A stretch of DNA of 64,000 nucleotides from Cordilura impudica. Its lineage: Eukaryota; Arthropoda; Insecta; Diptera; Scathophagidae. Below are positions 11,085 through 22,680 of the stretch, one piece after another; the stretch's first letter is position 1, and each line of letters starts with the position of its first letter. The stretch is taken from positions 144,450,429-144,514,428 of the forward strand of contig OY821519.1 in NCBI GenBank assembly GCA_963682025.1, written 5' to 3'. The notes beneath the pieces are model-generated. The model was not told where the DNA came from. It ran no database searches and saw nothing but the letters and a program-made list of their open reading frames with translations. The position numbers and the translations under genes were made by a program.

Positions 11085-11693
11085 ACCCTATACCACAATG
11101 TGGTTTGGGTATAATGACTTTGTGCTGCTGTTTGTAACAACCAAAAATATTTGACCTAGACCCATCTTTAATTATACCGATCGAATCAGAATCACATTCT
11201 GAGTTGATTTAACAATGTCCGTCCGTCCGTCCGTCCGTCCGTCCGTCCGTCTGTGTGTCCATGTAAACCTTGTAATCAAACTGCAGGTCGCAAATATGAA
11301 TATATTTTGACGAAATTTGGTATATAAGCTTCTACCGGCCATGGGATGAACGCTATTGAAATTGGTGAGAATCGGTCCATGGTCAGACCTAGCCCCCATA
11401 CAAATTACCCATATGAAGTCGACATAAATTGCCATAAGATCCAAATTGTCATATAGATCTTACTCAAATTGGGTTTGTATGCGTTCATTACATCCACTAA
11501 TGAGTAGTCCAAAAATGATCCCTTTGACCCCATGTAGAGCTGCTTCCCGATCTTCACTTAAATCTATTAAAAAACAAAAATATTGCACTGATTCTTCTCA
11601 GATTTTGTTTGTACATATTTTTGCAAAATACAAGAGACTTTACCAAACATGATCAGGATCGGTCCAGACCGACTATAATTTTCTTACTTGTTT
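11085..11693 (-). mobile_element. Family-B helentron-like element, internally deleted copy B3
   Basis: It has the same orientation and ends as B2 but lacks about 170 bp: GATCGGTCC at about 11664 joins directly to AGACCGACTATAATT. It is inserted in the same transposase gene, about 31 bp of coding DNA away from B2, right after the codons KAMRK. It has about eight GTCC repeats at 11217-11250. Confidence 0.85.
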
Positions 11694-12312
11694 TTCTCAT
11701 TGCTTTAAAAAATTTTTTGCATACCCGAATAAGTTTGGAGTCCATTTCCAAGAAAAAGGCGTTGTTAAAACTACGGTAATTTTGAGTGCTTGAATATCTA
11801 TATTTGGGTATAATCTGTTTCATGTGACTAGAAATGAATTCCCTCTGTCTTTGTAAGTCACTTGTATCCCAATATTTTTGAAATATTTGAAAACGAAAAG
11901 ATTCTGTTATTTTTTCGTTGCACATAAAACGGCAGTTTTCTCCACAAGTAGTTCGCAAGCACTTTTCTTTTATTTTTCTTGTAGGATTAGATAGCGAAGT
12001 ATATGAATATCCTGAGTTTCGCAAATTTTGTTAACGTTTTTGTTTCTTGTTTTGTGTTTTATAGTTAGTACGTTTTTTTCTTCCATAAACCACTTTCTGC
12101 ATTTCTATGTCCGAAGAACTACTTCGACTTACTAACGATGGATTGAAATCGTCATTCGAATAATCGCTGAATGGATCTGCAGAGCTATAACTGTTATTGT
12201 CACTATATATATCTTCTAAGCGCAAAGACGCAGAATAGTGTTGTAAGTTTGGACACGTCATAATAAATTTTAATTAATTATTGTTTGTTCGTACAATATA
12301 ATATACAATAAA

Positions 12313-13108
12313 TTTTATACCCTATACCACTATGTGGTTTGGGTATAATTACTTTGTGCTGCTGTTTGTAACAACCAAAAATATTTGACCTAGACCCACC
12401 TTTAATTATACCGATCGAATCAGAAACACTTTCTGAGTTGATTTAACAATGTCCGTCCGTCCGTCCGTCCGTCCGTCCGTCTGTCTGTGTGTCCATGTAA
12501 ACCTTGTAATCAAACTGCAGGTCGCAAATATGAATATATTTTGATGAAATTTGGTATATAAGCTTTTATCGGCCATGGGATGAACGCTATTGAAATTGGT
12601 GAGAATCGGTCCATGTTCAGACCTAGCCCCCATACAAATTACCCATATGAAATCGACATAAATTGCCATAAGATCCAAATTGTCATATAGATCTTACTCA
12701 AATTGGGTTTGTATGCGTTCATTACATCCATTAATGAGTAGGCCAAAAATGATCCCTTTGACCCCATATAGAGCTTCTTCCCGATCTTCACTTAAATCTA
12801 TTAAAAAACAAAAATATTCCACTGATTCTTCTCAAATTTTGTTTGTATATATTTTTGCAAAATACAAGAGACTTTACCAAACATGATCAGGATCGGTCCA
12901 TTTTTGGACCTAGTCCCTATATAGATATAGCATCCGATATAAACTTTTTCGTATCTGCAGCCAAAAAAATTAATAAAAATCCTACTCAAATTTGGTTTTT
13001 GCTTATTTTCTATGTCCAGTTAGTTGGTCCTAAGAGATAGGGTTTCTAAACGCATGGTATAGGGTATCGTATAGTCGGTCTAGACCGACTATAATTTTCT
13101 TACTTGTT
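12313..13108 (-). mobile_element. Family-B helentron-like element, full-length copy B4
   Basis: Complete copy with the AACAAGTAAGAAAA end at 13108, palindrome at about 13074-13091, eight GTCC repeats near 12450-12482 and the TATAAAAT end at 12313. It lies just upstream of the first ATG of the DUF7869-like gene, so it separates that gene from its promoter side. Confidence 0.88.
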
Positions 13109-13904
13109 TATATTTAAATATTTTTATTATTACTGCAATGAGCAATTGATTTCGTTATCAGCAAGTATTTATGTTATTATAAACATGATATCATGAAAAT
13201 GGTTATAACTAAAGAAGGATTGAATTATTTCATGAAAAAGGTCACAACCCAAAAAAATCTGAAAAATTTGATCATAAAAAGAGTCACATTTCGAATTAAA
13301 ATCATAAAGTAAAACAAATTTTATCAACAAAAAAGTATTAACTCAAAATACAACCAAATTTAAATAAAACAATTTGATTATTTTTAACTTGAATAAAGGC
13401 TCAAATCAAAATAATACCTTTTTTATGAAAATATACGATGCATTTCTATTTCAACTTTTGTATTAACTCAAAATAATACCTTTTTGTTAATATAAAGGTA
13501 GTCACTACAATTTTTACAGTGGATAGATATTGATGTTGTTTGTTGATTTCTTGCAAAAAATTAAATTTTAAAAATTTTGAGTTAATACCCTCTTGTTGAT
13601 CAAGTGCGATATAATAATAAAAAAATAATAATAAAAAGTAATTAATTTAATAAACTTTAATCTTAATAACATTAGATCCACTTATATCATAACTATTTTT
13701 ATTATACTTAATTTATTGTAGCTGATGAAGTATTAAAGTTTTGTAAATTTTTAAATATCCAGTCTTTTTCGAAAGATTGAAAAAATTTGGGAAAAATTGT
13801 GCTAAGAATAATAGGTAATAAGTTCATAGATGGGAAAAAGCACCTGTTTGGCCAGACTGTCAAATTTTGACCCCCCTCTAACTCAGACATGACATGAAAC
13901 CTCC

Positions 13905-14485
13905 ATATATTAATCGATTTATTGATTAAGTATCCTTTCCATTGACATAAATGGAAAAACCTTTTATCGATTGATATTGCATGTATTTATAATGCCTGCA
14001 TGAGTTATGCCAAAACTAAACTTTCTCAAAGAGACATAAATATATAGATTTAAAAAAACGATCTAAACAGCAATCATATAATTATACAGATATTATTAAT
14101 AATATTAATAAAAATTATTGATAAAAAAAAAATCAGTAGTTTTGGCATTGAAACTACTTGCCTTAGAGGTGGGGAAAGGTTTTAAAGGCGAAAAAATGCG
14201 TATTTTCATGATTTTTTTTAAATATATGAATAATGTTGGATTATTTAGCATAACATTTGAAGTATCTTTCCAAAATTCTTGAATCTGTGAATAACCGGAG
14301 GAACCTCAAACAAATGTTGTTATGCGGTGATCATAAATCGTTACCGGATCATGCGAAACAAAAAGATCGAAATGCATCAAAAGGTGATATGTTTCCCTAG
14401 GTAATCAGAGGGAGTTTTTTTAGATTTTTTTTTATTTTCGGCACCATTTTGAAATAAAAAACACGATTTTTACTATAAAATTTTG
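13905..14485. other. AT-rich spacer, no recognised feature
   Basis: Intronic DNA between the 5.7-kb transposon and the old family-B copy. No ORF, TIR or known repeat was seen. Confidence 0.5.
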
Positions 14486-14524
14486 GTGAATTTGTAAGAA
14501 AATTAAAGTCGATCTTGACCGTCT

Positions 14525-17500
14525 CACAGTGGCGCCATTTGAGTTTTTTCGTTGCAAAAATCATATCTTTTGAACCGAATAACATAATTGAACAGTTTAA
14601 ACAGCATATGATAGATAACTGTTCAGCCTATGAAATTAGCGTTTGGTGCTACGCTTTGTAGGGGCCTACTTATGGGTTATCAAAATTAAAATTTGTAGAA
14701 AAATCAATTTTATGGTAACTAAAAAAAATTATTTTTATATTTTTAGATTGTTTTTATTTTTTTTCTTTAGGGTTTTATGTTTTAAATTATTACCCAACAA
14801 ATTAAAAAAAAAAATTACTTCTTTTTTAAATTTAGTTTTTCAATTTTCTGTAAAATATTCATTACAATTCGTAAGAGAAGGTATATCTAAAAGATTAATC
14901 ATTTCTAAACTATAATAATTTTCTAACTCTATTCGTGACTTCACATGCCGCAGGGAAGAAATAAGTGGATCGGAAGATGCTGCCAACATGTTGAAGAGGT
15001 CCTCATTTTGCCTTACCCTTGATGCTTTGAATGTGTTCTGCAATCTATATTTTTTATAAAATTTGTTAAGAGACTCCTGTGCTTCTTCAGAAAGCTCTCC
15101 AATTGGCAAAGACTGGTACTCAATTATATCTTTGCCATGCGCCAATATTTTATGGACGGTCGGGGTCAACTTCTTCTGTGGATACATTTCTGCTAAAAGA
15201 GATGCAGTTTTCGATGCATATTCTCCATATCTTGTAGAATTGACATTTTCTTTGCAGTTTAAAACATTCAAGATCGTTCCCAATCTTTTCACGATTTGAT
15301 TGTCAATTCCAGTGATTCTAGTTACTGCCTCATCATTTTGAAAAAATGTCCTAGAAGTGTTTCCATCGTTTGAGTTACTGTATCCGTGCTTGGGACAGTC
15401 TACTTTTAGTCCAACCTGTTTAAAAAAAGCATCCTGTATTTGCTTCTTTCTGACCTTTTCCTTATCCTTTATTGATGTATTTTCATCGAAGTTTTCCTCC
15501 TCTTGTGGTAGGGTATACGCCAGTTTTAGCAAAAACTCCATACACCTTATCCTTGCGTGCAATGGTGACATTCCATATTCGTAATTCTCCTCGTTTGTGG
15601 AATCGTTTAAATTACCAAAGTTCTTCTGACTCTTTTTGCAAATCGGGCATGATAATGTTGAGGTGTTCCTGTCAGTTCGTTTACGACTTTTCCGTCAACC
15701 ATAGTCAAGTGGAACTCGTAATTGCATTCAATATATTTTCCTTCTCCAATTTGCAGCTTTGTAGGCTTAATCTTGCTTATTTGTTCTTCAATGTCCTTCA
15801 CCGTGGTACTTATGAGTTCTGCCGATTCCCTTGCAAACTGAAACATTATTGGTCGGCAATAATGCACTGATGACGGACGTGAACTTTTCCAGTGTAGGGA
15901 AACATCAGATTTTAGCCGCAAAGGAACAACAAATGCCATAAACATATTTCCGTCCGATATTGTACCGTCATCGGAAGATATCCTTTGCTTATAAACGCTT
16001 TGTCCGGATGATCCATCGCAACCGCATTTGCTGATCAATGTCAGTTTCTCAGGAAGAACTTTCACCTCATTTTCAGGAAGACTCTCCAACAACCGTTTTG
16101 CTGTATGGCCCATGAGATCCTGCAGATTTGGCTTGCGTAATATGCTTGTATCCGGGTAAAACGTCCGCCCCGTGTCGCATCAAGGATGCCCGTAGTATCT
16201 CATATTTTTCTTTGGAAAGTTGTAAGTCCATAAACAAGGCCAAGGCTTCTTCGGAACCATACTTTTTAATGTGTGCGTTTGTGGGCGTGGGAATGCTTTC
16301 CTTAGTCGCAGTGGGCTTGCATCAGCAACAGATTTTGTAATCTGCGACCTAACTCTTTCACTATCCTTTGTATATTAAATAGACAGCGCGTCCGATAAAT
16401 GCTTCGTGGTCAAGTCATTGGTGGCATCGGCAAGTTTCCTCTTTCTTGTGAAAATTGAACACTCCTCAATACTTTTTTTTGCCTTCCTTTTGCTCCTCTG
16501 GTTGATGTGGTGGGTTTATCTACTGCCAATATATCCAGGATGGTGTCTTCATTAAGCGTTTCCTCGTATTTGGAGTTGAAGTTCTGAATGGTTCGATTAG
16601 ATTTCACCCATTTTGCCTTAATATTTGCATATATCAGATAAAAATTATTTTTTATAATTTCGCTTCTCTCAATATTTCCGTATAAGATATCAAGTTCTTC
16701 TAAAGCAACTTCCGTGAAAAACTTTGATGTGGTTGACCTTCTAAACAGTTCAAATAATTTTAAATTGTTCAACGCCATGTTTTCAGTACTTAAATTGTTT
16801 AACGCCATGTTTTCAGTACTTGTTGGCCAACTTTCAGTCGTAGACTAATCCAGGCATTATGCTTATTTTGCAATATATAGGCTTATGCTACCATGCCTAA
16901 AAATTTACCTGTTCCCTGCATACATATGGATTTAGGCTGAATTATGCAATTTTGATATTATGCTCGTGTCTAAATAAGATTTGTGCCTATCTGGAGGGAC
17001 CATAAGTCAATATTGTTCTTGACCATTTGTACTCCAAAGTAATTTTTAAGTGAGTTGCGTACCTGTGAATTTCAACGAGTAGTTTTTTGTGCATCCTGTG
17101 TCTGTAACAGAATATTGGGAGTAGACTTTGGCAGAGGCTCACAGGTAGACAACCGACTTAAAATGCAATTTTCAAACTATTAGATCAAACTACTGTCAGT
17201 GAAAACATGTAAGGGATGCACGCCATACAATATCTGCAACCATGTCTTTTTAATCTCTTTTACCTCTAGAAGCCAAACGGGCACGTACGGGCAGATAAAA
17301 AATTTTGAATTATGTAAAGAAATAATCGAAGAACCTGTTTTGCAAATATGGCAAATATAGAAAAATATAGATTTTTTTTATTTTCCGTCAAAGTTGAAAA
17401 ATAGTGAAAAAACGGATAGTTTTTAAATAGTGATTTACCAGGAGAATCACAAAGCAAACAGTTAATTTTTTTTTTATCATTATACATTTAATAAATACAT

Positions 17501-17782
17501 CAATCAACACAAACTAAAAATAAGGCGATTCGTTACCTATTTTTCGTGATATTACACCTGAAATCGCAACAAATTTACTAAATATTGTGTGTTTTTTTGA
17601 AAACCGAAAGTCGGTCAACTTTGAACGGTTATATCTTCTAAACTAAAAATGTGATATTATTAAGAGTAGCATATTTGAAATCGTTAAAAAGTTTCCTATA
17701 ACATGGGTTTATTCAAAACTTCGTCGGCGCACATGAAAATTTTGATTTTTGCAACCTCGTTTGCTCTACGAGCGCCACTGTG
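14525..17782 (-). mobile_element. Transib-like transposon with RSS-like termini
   Basis: The ends are inverted CACAGTGGCGC at 14525 and GCGCCACTGTG ending at 17782. Each is followed inward by GTTGCAAAAATCA. The distance from CACAGTG to GCAAAAATC is 22 bp on the left and 23 bp on the right, which is the layout of a 23-RSS (CACAGTG, spacer, ACAAAAACC). Length, 3.26 kb, is normal for Transib. The interior holds a RAG1-like transposase pseudogene on the minus strand. The expected 5-bp target duplication is not intact (CGTCT versus CCATC). Confidence 0.85.
14840..16808 (-). pseudogene. Transib (RAG1-like) transposase, frameshifted
   Basis: Three blocks in order. 16808-16410 is an N-terminal region starting with a duplicated MALNNL motif (30-bp tandem duplication) and a basic GAKGRQKK segment. 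16400-16114, in shifted frames, carries SEEALALFMDLQLSKEKYEI. 16113-15607 carries GCDGSSGQSVYKQ (first catalytic Asp), SSRPSSVHYCRPI and LTMVDGKVVNELTG (second Asp). After a +1 shift near 15665 comes the zinc motif SCPICKKSQKNFG, then 15571-14840 with TPTVHKILAHGKDIIEY and LPIGELSEEAQESLNK (catalytic Glu region, corresponding to E962 of RAG1). The DDE residues survive, but at least two frameshifts and an in-frame stop break the gene. Transib transposases are the relatives from which RAG1 is believed to derive. Confidence 0.85.
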
Positions 17783-18425
17783 CCATCCATTTAGAGAGGG
17801 GTCTCAGGTCCAACTATGTGGATATAGAAAATAAACATAAACTAAATTTGAGTTATTAATTGTTTTGCCTACAGATATGAAAGAGTTCATATCGTATGCT
17901 ACATTTAAATGGGGCCTGGATCAAAAAATGCACCGACTATATTTATATTTTGAAAAAACATATACAAACCAAATGTGAGAAAATTCTGTGCAATGATTTT
18001 GTTTTTTGACAGATTTAAGTGAAGATCTGGAATCAGCTTCATATAGGGGCTATGGCTAAGAATTGTCCTATTGGGTTTATTTTTGAACTACTGATAAATG
18101 AATGTAATTAACATATACAAAATTTTATCTATATGATAATTTGGATATTATGGCAATTTAAGTCGATCTCATAGGGGTCATTTGTATGGGGCTAGGTCTG
18201 AACATGAACCGATTTTTACAAATTTCAATAGCGTTCATCCTATGGCCGAAGCTTATATTATAAATTTCATCAAAATTTATTCATATTTGCGACCTGTAGT
18301 TTGACTACAAGATTAACACAGACGAACAGACAGACAGGCGGACGGACATAGCTAAATCGCCTCAGACGGTGATTCTAAGCACAAAGTTATTATACTGCGA
18401 CCACATTGTACTATAGGAAATAGAA

Positions 18426-19748
18426 ATGGAAAAAAAATTTTAGAAAAAAACTCCGTTTGATTTCCTGCTGAATTATGAGTAGAAATAGTGTATAAAATTT
18501 CAAGGATTTTGAGTTATGATGTTCACAGACTTCAAAAATGTTGTTTGCGAGAAAGTCGCTCGAAACGCTGTACCTTAGTTAGTTTTGCTCCAATTCACTT
18601 GAAATTTTGATACAACACTCTCTACATGTTGTACATCCAGAAAAAAAATTAAAACCTAAGCCAGCCTTAAAGAATAAAACTTCATAGAGTGAATATTTTC
18701 GAACATTCATAGAAAGTGATTGATCTTTTTCGATTAATAGTTCGTCTACTTCAGAAATTTTGGTGGAATGATTTGAAAGTTGCTGTCTTTAACATTTTTC
18801 TTGAAATAGTTCAAAATTTTAACGGTGTAATATTTTTAAATTTACAACTTCAAAACATAAAAATTTTTTACAAATCGTGATGGAAAATTTTCAACAAAAT
18901 TACATCAACCTTAAAATAAGAGCAAATTTTCACACAATTATATAGAAAGTTTCTGATCTTATGTGAGACGTAATGTCCTCATATTTGTAATTTTAGTATG
19001 TATTTATTATTTTGTAGTATGTGTTCCGTAAACATTTTTTGTAAATCGATGTCAAACTTGCATTGTCTGCATTTATTCATTTATTTATATGGAAATTAGC
19101 TGATCTTTTTCGAGTAGTATTTCGTCAACATTACGACCATCTATGAATATAGTCAGTAGCAGTTGCTAAAATTGGATCCTTTTCATATAGGAGTTAGCCC
19201 AATAAACAGTTTTTTATCAGAATGCTTCAATATTTCAGAAGGGTAATCTAACAATATAACTGTCTCAAAAATAATAAAATCGTACCAAGTACTTTCGGAG
19301 CATTTTTGTAAAATGATGTCAAACATCTATGACCTGCATATTTCCTTACATTTGTAATGGAAGTGGTCTACCTTTTTCTAGTAATAGTTTTCCCCCACCT
19401 GATTCAAGTGTTATTTAAGAATGATATTCCCGGTACTTGTACAACTCCAAAAAGTACATGCATATTCTACTAAATATCTATACTTATCATACTACTCGAG
19501 CTACTCGTTCGGCTCGTGTAGATCGAAGCTCTACCTTTAACCACATCTAATACTACATTATTTATAGTATAAATTTTATACTTAGAAATGTAATGTGAAT
19601 TCGCCAGCCACTACTTTGAGCAAGCAGTATCTCAAATTTGGTTATCGTAGGAAATCAACACTTTCCTTATAAACTCAGCCAGTTTTCATCACTCTTGGTA
19701 GTGTGTGTAGAACAGGGATTTTCAGTACGGTATCAAAATAATTTTAGA
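18426..19748. repeat. Diverged low-copy tandem-like repeat region
   Basis: The word TGATCTTTTTCGAgTAaTAg followed by TTCGTC recurs at about 18719, 19100 and, more diverged, 19372. Each is preceded by an AT-rich lead with GGAAaTt/GAAAGTg and followed by TTGAAAG/AGTTGCT-like words. This suggests three old units of roughly 275-380 bp. No ORF is seen. Confidence 0.35.
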
Positions 19749-19756
19749 AGAGTACT

Positions 19757-20354
19757 TTTTTAACTATCATGCATGAAACACATAGACGGCAGCGGCTACA
19801 CGACTACAGCCTGTCAAAAATAATATACACACGTTTATACACCGCAGCAACAAAATGTATGAAATGGCTGTGGTTAAAGTAAAAGGGTGAAAGGTACATC
19901 AACAAGACTAAACATTTACAAGAATAAAACAGCTGATTGTTGAGCTGCCATTTTGTGGTCACTATTAAAAAAAAGAATGAAAAAATGGATAAAAATAATA
20001 AATAAATTAATAATAAAGATGGACCGATAGGTAAATTTAGCATTTTTCTAATCTATAAATGCTTTTTGATATTTTTAGCTTTCAAATTGATGGAAAACAA
20101 AACAAAAATCAGCTGATTCATTAATTTACAATACACAATACAATATACACGGAAAAGACGTTCACGCTTTGCAGTATAAAATCGTTGTAAATATAACAGG
20201 GTTGTATATATAACACTAAGAGTGAAAACCCTTATAGAATCATGCATGTTCTAATATTTTAATAAAGTAAAAAAAAATATAATTGACACTGCTACCAGCA
20301 GCATTTGTAGTCGCGTTGTAGTGTAGCCGCAGTCGTCTATGTGTTTCATGCATC
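19757..20354. mobile_element. hAT-type miniature element with 8-bp TSD
   Basis: ATGCATGAAACACATAGACG at 19769 is inverted as CGTCTATGTGTTTCATGCAT ending at 20353. Both sides share the subterminal word GGCTACAC, and a further inner stretch is similar. AGAGTACT occurs at 19749-19756 and 20355-20362, an 8-bp direct repeat as left by hAT elements. About 12 extra bases separate the left duplication from the left repeat. No transposase is encoded. Confidence 0.7.
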
Positions 20355-20362
20355 AGAGTACT

Positions 20363-21895
20363 AAATTAAAATTTTTTTCTAATTCAATTTTCAATTTATT
20401 CAATAACCTAGACAAAAAAAAAATACAGAAAAATTTATTCATATTTTTTAATAAACACATAACGAATTAAAATTTCACTAGCACATAAAGTTTACATACA
20501 TTTATACAAATTACATATATAAAAATATTTGTCTATATTTATAAAGAAAAAACATTTTCAATGTAAGATCAAGTACGTGTAATTACGTAGTTTTAATTGT
20601 ATATATAAAAAATATACATTTTTTAAAGGAATGAGATATTTTTGCTGATTATATGCAATTAAATGAATATAATTTTACAAAATGTTTAATAATATCTTAG
20701 ACTATTAGAAAGATCGAAGTTAAAACCAGAGTTCAGAAAATAACACACACTGAACAAAAAAAACTCTGATACACCCCTATAAAAACGAGAAAATTGTTTC
20801 AACCAAATTTATTAAAAAAAACCTAAAATAATTCATTAGCAGTTATAAAAAAATAAAAATAATGAATATAATAATAAAAATAAAAAAATAAATAAAAATT
20901 AAAAAAAAAATAATAAAAAAAACGAAATTAAATCATAAACAACATACAAAATTTCTCTGTTTTCTATTTTATTACTCTCTTTTTATTTTTATTTTTTTAT
21001 TTTATCTGCACAGTTATCATTCGTAATGCCGATAATACTATTTAAAGGTCTAAAACCTTCACGGTGGTTTCGAAAATACTATTTGCAGAGCTGTCTTCTA
21101 TTTGCACCAAAATTAAAAAACGGTCATGGCATTGGTAATTAAAAATTCGAATCACTATGGTCAGGTTTTTATTTACGCTGATATCTGTACTTTCATTTGC
21201 TGTCCCTTGTTTTTTATTATATAATATATTTTTTTTGTGATTTGGGAATCATTTATTTCTTTCTTTATTATGAAATTGCAATGGTCCCATGCTGCAAATC
21301 GAATATTGTGTTCTGCCACAAAAGGAACATACCATAATTTCCAGTTTTTTTTGCAAATTCACTTAATGGGCATTTAGTTGTATTTGTTAAAAATGTTGTA
21401 TTTAATGTGTAGTTTTGGCTGCATTAATTTTTTTTTGTGGTTTTCGCTGCAATACTACAAATTTTAAGTTTTTCATCCTTCTTTAGCCGTGGAAATCTCT
21501 TAACCCATTCATCCCTGATCTATATATGGCTTGTTTTGTTTACTCGTGTTAAAAAGTGTTTTTTTAGTTCGGTTGTTTAGTTGTCATTAAAATTCTTAAA
21601 CAAAACCTACCTGGCTTCGCCACTCATCGTACATTACTTAAAAACAGGGATTATTTTAAAAACTTCAAAAACTTTTTAAACTTACAAACAAAAATTTTTA
21701 GCAACATTTATTTTTACCAAAACCACCTTTTTAATTATGTGAAAATCAGCATATACGTTTTGTTTGGAAAATATGAGTAGCCCAACAGCCTTCATTGTGT
21801 TTAATAAACAACAAACGAAAAAGAACACGTATAAAGATAAAAGAAAAAAGTATAAAGAGAAAAACTAACACGAGTTGCCATATATGTACATAAAT
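20363..21895. other. AT-rich intronic DNA, no recognised feature
   Basis: Homopolymeric A/T runs (notably 20810-20960) and scattered simple repeats. A less AT-rich part at about 21010-21600 holds no ORF, TIR or copy of any other repeat in the window that I could find. Confidence 0.5.
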
Positions 21896-21903
21896 GTTAA
21901 ATA

Positions 21904-22260
21904 ACAAGTTAAGGCCTAGTTAGCCACGCGTTGTTAAAATGTATCTGTACCGTAATTGTAACTTTGGCATTTGGTGCAATTATAGAACGTAAAAAAAGAA
22001 CCAGCATGTTGCTGTGTAAAATTAACCAAAATTTATCAGCTGTTCACAAATGTCATGTACAAACGTAGCAAAAATCTATTTTCAACAGATTGGGACGTTC
22101 CGGTTACGTGACAGTTGTGTTCGGTAACTGCTCTAAATGCTTTTTCATGTAACAGAAAAAAACAGCTGACATGATTGGTTAAGGTTACGTGTGGCTAACT
22201 AGGCCTTAAGAGTGTTAAATTCAGCTGGGCCGAATCTTTGATACCCTCCACCTGCATCTT
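21904..22260 (+). mobile_element. Family-A helentron 5' end (A3), interrupted by a MITE
   Basis: AACAAGTTAA at 21904-21912 and GAGTGTTAAATTCAGCTGGG from 22210, then CCGAATCTTTGATACCCTCC, rebuild the family-A 5' end once the TTAA-flanked insert is removed. The sequence beyond 22260 is not like the other copies, so this is a truncated or diverged copy. It faces the opposite way to A1 and A2. Confidence 0.7.
21913..22205. mobile_element. 293-bp MITE with TTAA target duplication
   Basis: The 18-bp terminal repeats GGCCTAGTTAGCCACGCG and its inverse (one mismatch) are flanked by TTAA at 21909-21912 and 22206-22209. TTAA duplication points to piggyBac or another TTAA-targeting superfamily. The insertion sits ten bases into a family-A helentron terminus. 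No ORF. Confidence 0.8.
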
Positions 22261-22680
22261 AAACTCAATATAACAACCAATATTGGTTGTTAATCGAATA
22301 CCAATTAAATTTAAAGTTAATTGCTTTTCTTGTTGGCCAGTTTCTATTATAACTCCTTGTTACAAAACGCAATTATCGTGTCTTCTATAAAAAGGATTCG
22401 TTACTATTTGAAAAATGGCATTATTTTTCTTTTACTAGAGTAGAAAATCCCTAATGAAAATCATTATATAACGCAGCAGCCAGCGTTATAACACCCAAAG
22501 TTTGATCCCTATAAGAAAGTTTTGAGGTAATTCATGATAATTAAAAAAAAATAATAATAAACTGATTCTTGACTAAAAATTTCCAGATATTAATATTAAA
22601 GAAAGCTAATTTTAAAATATTTTTATCTGAATTAGCTAGTAGTTTTAAATTTTTAATGTTTAATATTTTATTTTTGATTT
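22261..22680. other. AT-rich spacer, no recognised feature
   Basis: No ORF or recognisable repeat. It grades into the AATTTTT heptamer satellite. Confidence 0.45.

Larger units (their letters stand above)
9278..12261 (-). pseudogene. DUF7869-like transposase gene, interrupted by helentrons
   Basis: Coding pieces run on the minus strand. 12261-12031 is an acidic/Ser-rich N-terminus starting MTCPNLQHYS; after a short frame break, 12024-11697 carries a Cys-containing block (CLRTTCGENCRFMC) and the FQKYWDTSDLQRQREFI motif. A family-B insertion follows, then about ten codons (NDKVIATVI) at 11054-11084, another family-B insertion, and 10213-9278. The last piece carries IPKIESHYLRAQTSREFIES, the RNase-H-like FYSDNCVGQQ motif and GHSQNEGDNVHSVIEKQ. 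A small deletion with frameshift lies at about 10160, before IPKIESHY. The family is recalled as DUF7869-containing transposon proteins of insects and cnidarians; catalysis is inferred, not shown. Without the inserts the protein would be about 520 residues, near the usual length. Confidence 0.75.
8214..13904 (-). mobile_element. 5.7-kb TIR transposon with DUF7869-like transposase
   Basis: The ends are inverted: GGGGGTTTCATGTCA at 8214 against TGACATGAAACCTCC ending at 13904. ATATAT flanks both sides and may be a 6-bp target duplication. Imperfect inverted homology continues for about 250 bp (for example AACTTATTACCTATT on both sides), and a nearly perfect 42-bp inverted pair sits inside at 8873-8914 and 13570-13611 around CTTGATCAACAAGAGGG. 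The interior encodes one minus-strand transposase-like gene, broken by three family-B helentrons at 10230, 11085 and 12313. I cannot assign the superfamily with certainty. Confidence 0.75.
14486..18425 (+). mobile_element. Old family-B helentron copy B5, split by Transib
   Basis: 14486-14524 matches the family-B 5' end (GTAAGAAAATTAAAGTCGAT, then the CTTGACCG half of the palindrome). 17783-18425 continues the same family in register (CATTTAGAGAGGGGTCTCAG, then GACAGACAGGCGGACGGACA and a decayed 3' end). The copy is clearly more diverged than B1-B4. About 15 bp between the two halves is missing at the Transib insertion point. Confidence 0.75.

Noticed and set aside
15063..15870. Plus-strand ORFs over the Transib transposase (15063, 15357, 15472)
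   Set aside because: Shadows of the minus-strand coding sequence.
14520..17787. 5-bp target duplication of the Transib element
   Set aside because: Flanks are CGTCT and CCATC; about 15 bp of the host helentron is missing, so the duplication is gone or was altered.
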